A stretch of DNA of 64,000 nucleotides from Nemania diffusa. Taxonomy: Eukaryota > Ascomycota > Sordariomycetes > Xylariales > Xylariaceae. Position numbers and translations under genes: made by a program. The notes under the pieces are model-generated. The model was not told the origin of the DNA. It saw only the letters and a list, made by a program, of their open reading frames with translations, and did no database searches. Positions within the stretch are counted from its first letter, which is position 1. Each line of letters begins with the position of its first letter. Shown here one piece after another: positions 46,454-58,227 of the stretch. The stretch is from the NCBI GenBank assembly GCA_038501195.1, contig JBBPUQ010000009.1, forward strand, positions 186,001-250,000, in the 5' to 3' direction.

Positions 46454-48525
46454 GGTGTGTTAACCAGTCCAGATGTTTACTGCGTGGAGAGCGAGCTGGC
46501 AGTGTGGGTTACGAGAAAAGAATAGGAGATGTGCAAGAGGAGTCAATTAGCCAAGTGGAAATTCTTGACGAAACCTTGTTGAGGGCGCTAGGTAGATACT
46601 CTAGCAAGTGCTCAAGAAGGAGGTGGGTTTCAACAATTCAGATGCAGATATGAAGAAGTGCAAATGGGGAGTTTAGGTAGAAGGAAGAAGAAGAGAGGTG
46701 GTTGAAGAGAGTGATGGTGGGGAGAGAAAAGAGCTTGGGAGACTGTTGGTCTGGAGAGGGTAGAGAATAACAAGAGGGGCAAGAGGTAGAGCATGGCAAG
46801 GGAAGCAGGAGCAAAATTTCCTCTGCTCCATGGACTTTTCTGCTGTTTCCAATATTATATTATCGTGTCGTGCTACAGAGCCTTAGCCAATGATGGGCTG
46901 TCGTGTCTAAAAATCCCATCTTCGTCTGAGCTGACAGCGAGCCTCACGATGGGCCAGTAGCCAATAAAGTAGGGGCAATAGGAAGCAATCATACTTCTTG
47001 TACCTCTAGGTAACAACTAGTCCAGGAGAACTTAGAAGGAGTACAGTACAAGAGAAGCCAAGGAAATGCTTGACTGCCCCAGTAGTATTTGACAAGCTTA
47101 CATGTACATTTACAATCAAACAAGTGACACCAAGTACGTTTACTATTGCAGTGACAACACAAGAGAATTTTCACCAGAAAATTATTTAATGCTGAAGACA
47201 GGTAATTATGAAGTGCAAGTTGTGAAAATAAGGTGCGGAGAATATTAGACACTGCCTATATGCTAGCAACATATCTAATTGAGAATGTTTGAGACTTTGT
47301 TACACTTCAAAAAAATAAAGCTTGGGGAAAGAGGCTTGAAGGAAACGCCTTTTCAAAATAAGACACTAGATGCACATAATTTGAACAAACCCAGCCTCTT
47401 GCAACTTTGCCTATAGCCTACATTTGATATAATACGGGGCGCAGAGAGCCTACCCGGAACATACCTGTGAATTATGGAGACAATGAATTAAGCTGTTATG
47501 GCAGATTGGATCCATTTAAATTCCAAGGGCTCAAAAAAGAAGTAGAGAATATACAGGGCATCTTTGCTTTGTTTGAAATATCTGCCAAGGGAAGGGGGGT
47601 GAGGGGAGCGAGGAGGGGGATATGGAATATAATAACTCGTGTTAATTGAGAACATATGCTGAGAGTAGCCGATATTAACCTCATTTATTTTGAGATGGAT
47701 TTTGAACTATAACTCCCTTCTCTACTGGAGTCATTATGGACTTGTCTTGACACGAGTGTAACTATATAGCACTTTAATTGCATAGCCAAGGCTTTAGACC
47801 TAGCTGTCAACCGAAATAGACACTCGAAGACATATAAACGAAGCCATAGATCAACTAGCGACGGAAGTAGGATATCTAATCCCCTCCTCTTTATTTTATT
47901 CCTCGCCCCAATAGTCCAACTATCTAGCTAGCTAGAAGAACTAGGATCTTGTTATCAGTGATATTTGAGGGATCAATGAAGATAAAGTCCTGCCTGCAGT
48001 TAGCTCTGACAAGATATAAGTAGGTTTATTCTCTAATACTCAGTATGGGTCTCTGTGTCATTATATTTGCGCTTTCATATTCGACTGTAGTGGTATAGAA
48101 TTCAATAGGCATTAGCTATCTTCTCGGCGCATCCATCGTCATGCTTAATATTGGCTGGTTTCTAAGGTTAGATATTGAAATGGGACGTGTAAATAGCACA
48201 GACCGGAATTTGGAGGCTAACAAGTAGTCACAATAGAACTTCTAAAGATTTCACTTTGTATTTAAACTAATTTTAATAAATCGATGGAATAATATCTGAC
48301 TAGCTACATAAAGCACGTTTTTAAAGAATACTTAAAATAAATAGGAAAATTTAACATGAACTTAAAAAACTAAGCCTAATCAATAAAATCCCCTTGATTT
48401 CGAGTGCAGATTTACCCGCACTGTCACAATAGCTCGGTGCTGTTTCTCAGCTCTCACTTTTCGTTTCGGGGTCTAATCCAGCGTCGCTTGATTGACACAT
48501 TTGCCCCTGGATGCTATTAGTTCTC
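46454..48525. other. 2 kb intergenic region
   Basis: The first 400 bases are the pyrimidine-rich (minus strand) promoter and 5' UTR of the 43908-46453 gene. The rest is AT-rich; small open frames such as 46989-47252 and 47467-47649 have no support. Confidence 0.5.
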
Positions 48526-50167
48526 CTATTCCCCAGAGTCGATAATGGTGCTTTCAGAAGTAGAACTAAGAGGTGAGGTTGAATCGGGCTTGACAATCTC
48601 CGGAGTCGTCTCTCTCTTCACCTTTAGAAGGAAGTCCAAAGACTCCCGAATTTCTCGGAGGCGCTTGTCTTTGCTCCAGTCAAGGATATTTCGAATATAT
48701 CTGCGAAAGAGAAGATAAAATTTAGGATGTTGGAGCAAAAAGCTCTCGACCTTTGCCATGTAGAAATCAGTGTTATCCTGTTTCCAGGACACATAAAGTC
48801 GCGCTTCTGTAGCGTTCATAGCAACACTGAATATGGCGCTGTTGATCTGCCTGACTTTGTTTCCATGCAATTGTCTCAGTCGTTGATTCAGGCGTTCGGC
48901 CATATTCACACACGAAACCGATCCACCTAGGCATTGGTTGGCCGCAACCCATAAGCTGCCGCACCCAGGAGGGCCGTCACCCTTAAATTCAACGACAAGG
49001 AATGGATATATTAATCCTGCGCTATTGGCCACGGCCTCGTCTCCTATTGAAACGAGCTGAGAATTTTGCCCAGAAAAGGCATTTTCGCGCATGTATCCGT
49101 AGAGCATATCCGGCACTGGGGTGCTAACTTGATACTGAGAACCCGTACTCGGAACTGTACGCTTATCCATTGGCTGTTTATCGCTTCGACGCAGAGAGTC
49201 GGATGAGCCAGGAAGGGGGAACACTTTTGAACGAAAGTAATTCTCTACATCCTGTTGTCCAGCGCCCATCCATTCAAGCTGAACCAAATCGGCGTCCTGC
49301 CCAATCTCGTCTAAAGTTGGTTCCGGAGAATCACGACCCTTCTTCATATCATTTATGAGTGCGGTTATATGGTCCGGAAGTTCTGCTAACGGAGACCGCA
49401 TGTAAATATTGTTCGTAGCTAAGTTTGTCGATCGGTATAGAGGATTCTCTACCAAACTTCTTCTAGACGACTTGATTGAAGATGAAGTATCCCCAGTAAA
49501 GTTAGATTGCACCCCATACCCCACGGATGGAGATTCGGGCAGAGGTGGCGTGGGTGGCAGGGCAAATTCGTTAGCATCCCCCTTGCGACCCATTTCTGGC
49601 ACCGATACGGTCAACAGCCTGGGGATTGGGCTCCCGGATGGTTGGCAGAGATGGCTATCCGAACGACACCGAATATCCCTACTAGATTCAAGCCAAGCGA
49701 CGATAGGATCGGCTAAGTCGACGAAGTTTTCGAGGAACAAGGCATATGAGTGCTTCGGGCGCTTCGGCGTGGGGTGATGTAAATAATCTCCCCTATTGAC
49801 ATGTCGACATACATATGCTCCTTGGCCTTCGTGCTGTTCTGCGGCTCCCTCAATTATAGGCGAACGAGCATCTGCCTGTGTCAAACAGCGTCTCTTTGCG
49901 GGCACCGAATCAACCACAGAAGTCACATCAAACGTCCGTTTAGAGGATGCTACAAGCGCGTTGCAGTCCCAATCCTCGATAGCTGGAGGTTTCTGGACCG
50001 AATTTGAGTGTGATTCGACATCTAGGAATAAATCAGCATATCATGCCGAGCATCTCAAAGTCCTTCACTGTACCTATTCTAGCAAGAACATCTAACAGCT
50101 GTTGTTGAAGGTTCTTCGACAGTTTCGTCTGGGAGCGACGGGCTTTGGAAACCCCCCGGGCTATCAT
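48526..50167 (-). CDS. DUF7924-family protein, nuclease-fold candidate
   Basis: Two exons (50167-50074, 50021-48526; donor GTACAG, acceptor TAG), 529 residues. The first exon encodes MIARGVSKARRSQTKL and a LQQQLLDVLARI helix, a start shared by relatives. The next 250 residues are basic and disordered with KRPK and Pro-rich runs. The C-terminal domain (about 335-490) matches the conserved fungal family annotated as DUF7924: MLYGY, then FLVVEFKGDG, GSLWVAANQCLGGSASC-like sequence, INSAIFSVAMN, a YVSWKQ strand and RYIRNILDWSKDKRL. The family function is unknown. The acidic residue followed by E-x-K in VVEFK is the spacing seen in PD-(D/E)xK nuclease cores, an inference only. It was completed by finding the first exon: without it the frame would begin at a GTG. 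Confidence 0.85.
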
Positions 50168-50626
50168 GATGAGCGTGGTGAGTATTGAAGAGGCGCAGTT
50201 GGAAAACTGGGTTGGGCGTGATGCCGGTAGAAAAGGTCTGACGAAAGGTCAGGCTCGTGACAGAGCGAGTGGCGCAATTCGCGATGATTGGTGATTAGGA
50301 ACTCGTCTTTGCGCCGTGTTGGTAACACGGATAAGCCACACCAGGACTTACACCACTGTAGGTACCTAACTAGGCAAGGGATGCGGTTGAACGAGTATAC
50401 CTGGGTTAGTACGCGACGCCACACCAACGCCGGCATATTATATCTACACTATATGCATTTTAACAATAACATACTTGAGTATAAATAGGCTTGTTTAATA
50501 CGAAATTAAAGACGCTTTTAAAGAGTGTTACCTGCACGATTATGTATATAAATGTTGTCGAGAAAATCAGATTATAAAACTAGCCGCGCGAGATCAATAG
50601 GGGTGGACCTACAGGTGGCGTCTCGT

Positions 50627-50727
50627 CGGCATTTTTACTTGCTAGTGCACGGAACTCTTAGGTGAGTAGGGGCGGGCTATTATCCCTCTAAGCGCCTACT
50701 CGGCACCGAGTGAGCGCTTAAATGCCG
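50627..50727. repeat. Nested fold-back sequence
   Basis: Outer arms CGGCATTT (50627-50634) and AAATGCCG (50720-50727) are perfect complements. Directly inside the right arm, AAGCGCCTACTCGG (50690-50703) pairs with CCGAGTGAGCGCTT (50706-50719) with two mismatches around CA. The arrangement resembles a small non-autonomous fold-back element; no target duplication was identified. Confidence 0.5.
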
Positions 50728-51470
50728 GTGTCTAAGGAATTATAAAATAATATATCTGCCTGAATTATGTTTGTCTTCATCTAATACCGTAGGCTTTAGG
50801 TGAGCCCATAGATCACTCTGCGGCATGGCAGAACCATTGTTCGGTGCCTATGACGTATGCAAGGAGTGGAAAAGGGGGCTTATCCTATCTTTTAGAATCC
50901 ATCTAATCGCGCCAAAGTACGCATAGAAACTAACAATGCTTGAGTGCACTGATACGCGGCCCCCAACGTGCCTCTTACAAAGGGCTTTCAAGCTGGAAAT
51001 GCACTTCCTGCAAGAAGAATGAAGGATCGAGTGGGATCGCCGCAGTACGAAATTTCGGACCCTAGGTAGGATTCAATGCATGTGAGCGGCCACGCCAGGG
51101 CAAACTTGAGATTTTGCGCTTAGATTTTGCGAGATCAACGTGCCATCAGGCATTGAAGAATGGGTATATATAGAGTAATCAAAGCAGGTGCTAGATTAGG
51201 TAAGATATCAATGATTAAGACAATTTAATTGATGATTTAAGAATAGTTGGCAGCTATCGATCAAGTTTTATAGGTGGTTCTACAAGGTTTAAGGACCTAC
51301 TGTACAATTTCCTTTCTACAATACTATATTATTAGGCATACTCGGCTCAAATATATTGCAAATTCGTTCTGCTTACTTTTCTATTTATTACTATTTGCGT
51401 TGTTTTCTTTGTTTTGTTTTGTTTTTTCTGTTTGTTTGATTTATATAGCTAACTAATAAAGCACTTATAA

Positions 51471-51589
51471 GCTTGCTTTCGAAGCTATACTACTGCAAAT
51501 TCGATGCTCGCAGTGTATTCTTCTTTGGTTCTGGATTAACTATAATCTAGCGGCTACAGGCTAGCATCGGCCTCGCTTCGAAAGCGAGC
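51471..51589. repeat. 15-base inverted repeat, 89-base loop
   Basis: GCTTGCTTTCGAAGC (51471-51485) and GCTTCGAAAGCGAGC (51575-51589) are reverse complements with one mismatch. Each arm itself contains the palindrome TTCGAA. Confidence 0.6.
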
Positions 51590-51928
51590 CTATTTAGGCT
51601 CACGCTCTCTTTAATACTAGTACTACCAACTATACTGCAACCGGTGTGCCCTGTGATGTGCTGTAGAAGTTAACTAGAGATCGAAGAGTTAGCGCCTACT
51701 GTTCCTATTTCGGCGCATGGACTTTTACTAGCGCCAAGACTGATGTAATAATTGACTGCTCGAGTTTGTCGCGTCTGTTCGGCTAACGTTCAGAGTTCGA
51801 ATATGCCTTCCATTCTTTACATACACCAGCTCCATAATTGACAGTATTCTGAGGTTCGTCAAAAGCGGGACTTTTGGGCTGGGCGTTTAAAGCCTACAAT
51901 ATCTGCATCCTAGGATAGCAAGGGGCGA

Positions 51929-52584
51929 TTAACAGACTATGCATTCATCCCAACGCCGTGGTGAAGTATCATTCATTGCTCTGCCTTGCTTCTCCAGGTC
52001 CGGGTTCTTCCGACTAACGAACTCGGTGTGATTCCAAAATTCATTGCTGTCTGGCCCATCCTCTGGCTGCCTCCACTCGGACCGGACTGGGTATGGTGAT
52101 TTATCAAACAGCAGGCGCAGAGAATATCGCGTAGCGCCTCGCGAGGAAAGATAGGCAGGCTCCATGAAATGCCCTCTCTCCATTCTAACTTTAAACACCT
52201 TTGGTTCGAAGGCGGCGTCATGGAGGCGGCTTTCGTTGAGTTTGGCATAATCCTTCTGCGCTTGGGGTGGTACCCATTCTGGCAGCTGTTTGGAAAGTGT
52301 TATTTCCAGCTCTAGCTCGCCAAGAAGTTGGGGCTCATTGGGCGGGGGCTGCTCATTAGTCTTAGATGGCTGTTGGGTGCTCTTCCACTTGAGTTGTGCA
52401 CAGATGAATTGGGAAAGTTCAAGTCGACACAATAGCTTAGATCGGGTCAGTGGTAGTGGTATTGGAAGGTGGGCCATTCACTTACCTCACCAGTGCCGTC
52501 GCTTTTGAATTTTATAGACTGGCCTTCTCGGTCGAAATGCCAGCCGTCTTCGCCACAGAGCATTGAGAAAAGTGCTTCGTTCAT
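51929..52584 (-). CDS. Conserved small fungal protein of unknown function
   Basis: Two exons (52584-52486, 52435-51929; intron GTAAGT...TAAG, 50 bases), 201 residues. Exon 1 ends IKFKSDGTGE, and exon 2 begins with LLCRLELSQFICAQLKWK. Later segments are LLGELELEITLSKQLPEW, a KVFKVRMERGHFMEP strand, RYSLRLLFDKSPYPVRSEW and EFWNHTEFVSRK. I recognise this ordered set (DGTGE, ELEITLTKRLP, FDKSPYPPRSEW, FWDHVEF) from many short ascomycete proteins with no known function. It is probably a compact, mostly beta cytosolic protein: no signal peptide, no membrane segment. Its 3' UTR is adjacent to a 330-base spacer from the next minus-strand gene. Confidence 0.8.
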
Positions 52585-52910
52585 TTTACTGGCAAGATGC
52601 TTAAACAACGTGCTTAATGACAAACTAAAATTTGGGAGTAGATGTTTGCTAGATAGTGGTTTACATATAGCACGGGGGCATTGATATAAGTATCTAGGTT
52701 GACAAAGCTCTCCGACAGCTGTCCTCTGGAAGGGAGCTGCCTACAAGCCCCCGACGTATGTAACTAAGCCTTAAATTATGGGACCGTGAGCTTAATTATT
52801 TAGGTAGGTACCTGTCTAGGTAGTACACCAACTACCTAAATTAGACCTACTAATCTAAACGCGCTGACGCATCCACGAATCCTACGCGCCTCCATTCCGA
52901 ACCTGATTCC
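52585..52910. other. Short AT-rich spacer
   Basis: Promoter of the small conserved protein and 3' flank of the following minus-strand gene. It contains TAGGTAGGTACC and GTCTAGGTAG words typical of this genome's intergenic DNA. No gene is seen. Confidence 0.5.
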
Positions 52911-53780
52911 CTAGGAGGCACGCTGAGGGGTTCCTTTCACATTAGTCCAGCTATACCAATCTACGTCGCCGTACAAGCTGATCTCGTCAATTCCCTCCTG
53001 GTTTGACCTTGCTGCGCACTGGACATTCAGATTCAAGCCGCCACTCGAACCGAATAATGTTTTGGGTATCAGAATCTGCACCTTATATGGCAATTCACCC
53101 TCGCCACCTGTACCCGAGATCTGACTGAAGAGCACCGTGTTCGATGTCGTGAAACCAGCGCCGCCTATGCTTTGCAGGTACGCGTTTCTGTTGGACACTA
53201 TAACGCAGCAAGTTAGCTTAATGGTGACGCGACACTGGCTATACGCTGAACTCCCACACGAGGAGGTCTGAGAAACTTACCTCCGTTCCCGCCTTTATCA
53301 TACCATAGCGCCGTGCAGCCGTCATCCGCCGTCTTTGGAACCCAGGCCTTATTGGCAATATTCCATGCGCTAGTCAGAGTCAGTACGCGGTTTAATCAAG
53401 TATAGATGACAACCAATAATGTAGCAACCTTACCTAGAGTCTGCGAGAATAGCGCAATCCCAGACGTCGGGTGGCACCAGAGGCCAGTCTCCCCGCGTGG
53501 GACTTATGTAGGCTCCGGGTCCAAGTTGATCAGAGCTAGGTGCGTTTTTGAGCACTGGCGTGATTAGAGTATTTCCTGCATCATGGTATTGCTTGGCAAC
53601 ATCCTGTGGGCACTGATTAGAAGACAACTAGGCTGGATTTTTCGATTGAAGTAGAATGGCACAAACTGGAGAGACAGATCGATATCCAACGATGATACTC
53701 GACCCGCGTTTGTCGAGTGAAGCAACAGTACTGGCGACGATGAACGCCAGAAGAGTCCATACTCTCACTGGCATACCCAT
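52911..53780 (-). CDS. Small secreted protein, possible ADP-ribosyltransferase-like fold
   Basis: Four exons (53780-53667, 53603-53434, 53369-53281, 53197-52911), 219 residues; donors GTTTGT, GTAAGG and GTAAGT, acceptors CAG or TAG. Residues 1 to about 20 form a signal peptide, and LDKR (22-25) is a Kex2-type cleavage site. The mature protein starts IIVGYRSVSP, then VAKQYHDAGNTL, LGPGAYISPTRGDWP (about 65-79), WDCAILADS, KAWVPK, and a NTVLFSQISG / KVQILIPKTL pair of strands. A leading YR strand followed by a G-x-G-x-Y-x-S segment recalls the core of ADP-ribosyltransferase folds, in which the Arg and the Tyr/Ser hold NAD; I cannot identify a catalytic Glu. This is inference; otherwise it is an uncharacterised small secreted protein. 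It is divergently arranged with another secreted-protein gene 618 bases away. Confidence 0.75.
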
Positions 53781-54398
53781 GGTCGCGAGTTCGTTTTGAG
53801 ATGCTAGATGCAGCAAGTGGGCGAAATGTGATCTTGACAACAGGCAAACTTGGAAGAAAGACTCGGGGAGCAAGACATAATAACGAATCGGGGACCCTAT
53901 GTCGCATGGGGAGTATGGCCTAGTTCTAGGGGTTCAGGAAATTCAAGTAACGAAATCATAATTGACCTTACTAATTATAGACGTGTTTGGCTATCAGCCT
54001 CGTCCCATAACTGACCAGATCAGCTTCCTAATTCTTTAATTAATCTGACGCTAGGTTGAGAGGTTCGATCAATTGAGCTATGCGATCCGGCGGATTCAGA
54101 TCGTCGGGGCTGTGAATCCTTCCTCGACGCACCGGTGAGATCAACAGATCAACATCGTTTCAGCATATGCACGGCGGCAAACGGCCCAAAATAGTGCTGC
54201 TCAGTTGAAATGAGCTGATAATGTGGAATTTTTTATCGATGCTTTTCTTCAAGGCTCTGAAGAACCTTGACTTTTGCCTATATTGAGCGCAATAGCCCAG
54301 ATGTTGGTTGATCTTATGTATCTCCCATTCCATCGACTCAACGAACAACAAGTCTATGAGTGATCGTCTCTTTAGAGATCTCGAACACGATTATCATA
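53781..54398. promoter_or_regulatory. Divergent promoter region between two secreted-protein genes
   Basis: About 620 bases separate the start codons of the minus-strand gene ending at 53780 and the plus-strand gene starting at 54399, so regulatory sites may be shared. No gene or clear TATA pair could be assigned. Confidence 0.45.
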
Positions 54399-56475
54399 AT
54401 GGTTCACATCTCGCCATTGAGATGCATAACGCTTCTTTGGGCCTCGAATGTAGCGTTTGCTCGTCTCTTTTACCCCCTCGGCGTTCCAATTGCAGACCTT
54501 GCAGACAGAAACATCGCGTTTTCGAGCTCGATACCTACTAGCAGCGCTCCTTTCTCCAACAGCAGTGTCTCTAGCCTAAGCTCATCTGTGCCTGCAAGCA
54601 GCGCTACACTCTCTGCCATTCTAACGACGCCGAGCTCTGGTATTTCAACTTTGACAACTACTAGTGTACCAACGCCAACTTCCCAGCCAGACAATGGATC
54701 CACGTCAAGTAGTCCCATTTCAAGCAGCTCATCTGCTAGCTCAGCGTCTATAAGCGCGTCTGTGAGCACCATTATCAGCAGCACTTCTTCCGCAAATGGA
54801 ACATTCATTTCGACTCCCATGGGCTCTTCTACAAGCTCATCTACGACACCTACATCTGAGGTCTCGTCTTCGGGCTCAACCCAGATCAGCAGCACGCCCG
54901 GGAGCTCGAGCATAATTCCCTCTTCCACAGACATAGTCACATCAACGACGGCGTCAGGGGGAGGTTCGACTGACTCTACAGTCCCATCTTCGAGTACCAC
55001 AGCCCCTCCAATCATCACTATAGACTGGAGCACGGTTTCTGCTTCTACTACGATGGGAGTATCTACAGCTACACATGACTCCCACGGGTGGCCCATCATT
55101 CCTAAATTGAACTGTTGGTTCTGTCCCTCCCTCGGAGATGGTGGCGGCATCATCATCCCTGGTGTCACCGGTCCCGGTATCTTGCCTCCTCCACCCGCGG
55201 ACATCGAGGCTTCTTTGGGATTTTCATCGAACATGCCATCCATCACATTAGATCCGGAGGGCGACCCGTCCTTTCCAACGGAAGAGCCGACTGACTCCCC
55301 TACCGACTCTCCCTCATCATCTGACTCTCCCTCCTCGTCTGCTACTCCCACTTCTTCATCTTCTACAAGCTCATGCACGAGCACCACTACTAGATATGAC
55401 TTATACGTCACTTGTACATCAATAACGAGCTCCCCAGTCCTAAGTAGTTCAATTACCTGTGAGACGTCGACTATGACGACGACCGGATGCGACGTGACAA
55501 CAACAGCGACAACGACAACCGTGGCGGCTTGCGCGATAAGCGCTCAAGCGACTATTAGCTCATATTTCGACAGTGCTCTCGCTGCTGGTGCCACGGTTGT
55601 TAGTGGGACGACGATACCATTAGAGTTCTGGCCGACGGATCTCACGACCCCAGCGGGCTTCACTATCTCGGAATTCGGGACCTTGTTCTCCAACATGGCG
55701 TCTAATACTACGAGTGTCATGCCTAGCACTTCAAGTGAAATGTTGACGACCTCCGAGAGCCCAACAACATTCTCAACACCAGCCTCTAGTGCAACGCCTT
55801 CCATATCATCATCATCATCATCACCATCATCATCTGTAACTATGACCTTTATAACATCAACTACTATATCAACATCTCCCATCGTGATGCCCAGTACCAC
55901 AAGCACTTCAGACTCTACCTCAAAAGCTGCTTCTACGACCTCATCTGCCCCAACTCCAACGTCATCGTGGACCTTGGCTGCTGTAAGTTGAAGAGGGAAA
56001 AAATTAAAGACTCGGACATTATTCTAACATTTTCATAGTACGACGGGTCATGTGATGATATCTCGAAATCTACCGATTTCTCATACGTAAGTTTTACTCT
56101 CCTTTTATCTCGGCATTTTTAACGCTTCTTTCATCGATATAGTACGTTCTAGAAGGTTATGGCGCACAAATGCTCGGCGAGACATGCATAAAGATTAAAG
56201 GCGACCTACCTCAGAATTCGGACACGAGCGAGTCCTGCGCATTCTTCACGAGCGGGGGCTTCGACGGGCCCAATCCATGCTCGTCTGGGACGTTCAGCCA
56301 GCCAGGTTCATTCGTCATTAGGACGGGATTCTGCACGGTGTATGTAAATGACGATTGCACGGGGGTTGCCAACGGGGTTGATTCCTTTGAGTATAGCGGC
56401 TGCACCGATGTCGACGATGCATTCGTGAACCTCGGGAGCTGGGGTTCTCTGCAGTGTTTTGTTGAGGGTGGCTAG
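54399..56475 (+). CDS. Secreted Ser/Thr-rich protein with small cysteine-rich C-terminal domain
   Basis: Three exons (54399-55982, 56039-56086, 56143-56475), 654 residues; donors GTAAGT, acceptors TAG. The signal peptide is about residues 1-22 (MVHISPLRC ... FARLF). Residues 35-230 and 300-530 are almost entirely Ser/Thr/Pro, the kind of rod that is heavily O-mannosylated in fungal wall proteins, with a GGGIIIPGVTGPGILPPPP island at about 250-270 and a Cys-containing segment (about 325-370). The last 120 residues form a compact domain with about ten cysteines: GSCDDISKS, LGETCIKI, SCAFFTSGG, CSSGTF, GFCTVYVNDDC, SGCTDVDDAF and QCFVEGG. A CATCATCAT microsatellite encodes a Ser run near 55800. 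No GPI signal. Probably a wall or extracellular matrix protein; family unknown. Confidence 0.8.
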
Positions 56476-56684
56476 AGATAACATACACAAGGTCTTAATA
56501 AAAAACGACAGCAATTCGACAGAATATACTACCTTTCAGGTTTAATTAACGCTCATATCAACCTACTATTTCTATTCTCTGATAATCAATAAGGTGTCCT
56601 TAATACTTTAATGTCAGCAAATTCCCAATCCCCGTAGACACCGAAAATTAACCAAAATCAACCAAGCCACATCTCTCCTCCATC

Positions 56685-58227
56685 TTAAACTTTGATCTCG
56701 GTACCCACAGTAGCCTCCTCATTGGACTTCTTCTCCTTTGCGGCTGCTTCGATCGCAGCAAGCTCCTCTTCCTCTTTGGGGTAAATACCACCAGGGAAGA
56801 ACGTACCGACCAGCGCGCGCCCAACCTTCGGATACGCCTTTTCGGACTCAACGATTGCTGTAAACACCTTTGGGCTTCCGATAACAGCTTGGAATTTTAA
56901 AGGGAGCCCAAAGGCTTCTGGCCTCCTACTCCAAGCGGCGACGAATATGTTCTGTAGCATTCCTATGAGACCCACGGCTATGAGGAACCACGACTGGTCC
57001 GTGATCGCAGAGCTTGTGATAAGTAGTGCCACCCACAAAATTCCGAGGATGATCACGGCGAAGCGCGTCGACACTGGGATAGACGGCTCGTCTAGGTTAT
57101 CGAAACCGGTGCATAGATCTTCTAGGTTTAGGCCGAAACCATCACCCTCGATGACAATGGCATGCTGTGCGCCATTCCCCCGAGTCCTAGTTAAAGCGAT
57201 TATCAGTTAGTTATATTCACATAATCAAGGCCCAAAGACACTAGGAAAGGGACTTTAAGGGTGGAGATTGTGAATGAGGCATCTCAAACTCGCTTACTGT
57301 CGTAAATATTAGTGCATAGATCCGGTTTTAATTATAATTGGTCGCCTACCAGAATAAAAGTTCTCTTTTTTCCAGGAGGGAGTTGCCTGCACGCCCACTT
57401 CTCTCGGCCCCATTGCTCCCAGAACCCAGTTGTAAAGCACAGAATTATACCAGCCACCGTTACAAGAAAGACACTCCAATTCCCATAGACTCCAAACGGG
57501 ACTGCGGCGAGCCCTAATTGAAGGACTGTAATAACAATGCCAGACCAGAACAATAGATCTCGCCCAGGCCTCTGAAGTTGACCCTTCTTCTCTGAGTCGA
57601 ACTTCCAGAAGCTTACCACTAGGCCGGCATGGGCCGGGTATTCGACGCTGTCGGGGTCCTTACCGTGCTTCTTGGCCTGATCCACGTCATACTGGAACTT
57701 GCTCTTTTTGACCTCGGTAACTTTGTCCTTGACAGGCCGGTCCATCCAGTATTCGAAATCACGCATAATACGGCCGAGAATCCAGGACCCGTTACCGCGG
57801 GACTGCTGATTATCTACGTTGATGATCATGCAAGGTGTGTCTGCGGGCGGCATCAACTTGTTCTCGCCGACTGCGGAGTTGATGGCGTTCGTGGCGTACG
57901 CAACCCAGCCTGGCATCCGGGTTAGTCAATGGTAATAAAGGTCATCCTGCGTAACACCCCTAGGAACACCTTCTTTCCACCTCGAGCCCCCGAGGCGAAT
58001 AACCAACTCGTCGGAACACCAATTAATGAGATATAGGACTCACCGAAAGAGAAGGCGACGGGCGTAAGCCTACCGCCCGCGAGCTGTGCGAGAGCCATAG
58101 AAACAACATTCCCGCCGACTAATAGTAGAATTGTGAATGCATAGTCGCTTGGACTTGACCATGTGGTACGGAATCCAGCGGACGGCCCGTTCAAGTTAAA
58201 GGCTCGATCTTGAAGCACTGGTGCCAT
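56685..58227 (-). CDS. Multi-pass membrane protein of unknown function
   Basis: Exons on the minus strand are 58227-58044, 57909-57350 and about 57185-56685, giving 414 residues. Hydrophobic spans are visible near residues 30-50 (FTILLLVGGNVVSMALAQLA), about 160-180 and 185-205 in exon 2, and two in exon 3 (FAVIILGILWVALLI and FLIAVGLIGMLQNIFVAAW). Between them lies a hydrophilic loop with CMIINVDNQQSRGNGSWILG and a YWMDRP segment. After the last spans comes SPKVFTAIVESEKAYPKVG, FFPGG and an acidic-basic tail. I recall similar uncharacterised proteins in many ascomycetes, often with a TRGNGAQHAIVI segment at the second exon boundary as here. That boundary is one base off a canonical GT-AG junction (see findings). 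Confidence 0.75.

Larger units (their letters stand above)
50168..51928. other. Intergenic region with fold-back sequences
   Basis: No gene is supported. Two inverted-repeat structures (50627-50727 and 51471-51589) are listed separately. T-rich runs of TTTTG occur around 51395-51440. Confidence 0.5.

Noticed and set aside
54050..54130. tRNA-like TAGCTCAATTGATCGAAC on the minus strand
   Set aside because: D-arm complement does not pair and no anticodon or T-arm with acceptor stem can be built.
54470..55411. 313-residue minus-strand open frame
   Set aside because: Complement of Ser/Thr repeats, giving Glu/Val/Asp-rich sequence; the plus-strand frame has signal peptide, introns and a Cys domain.
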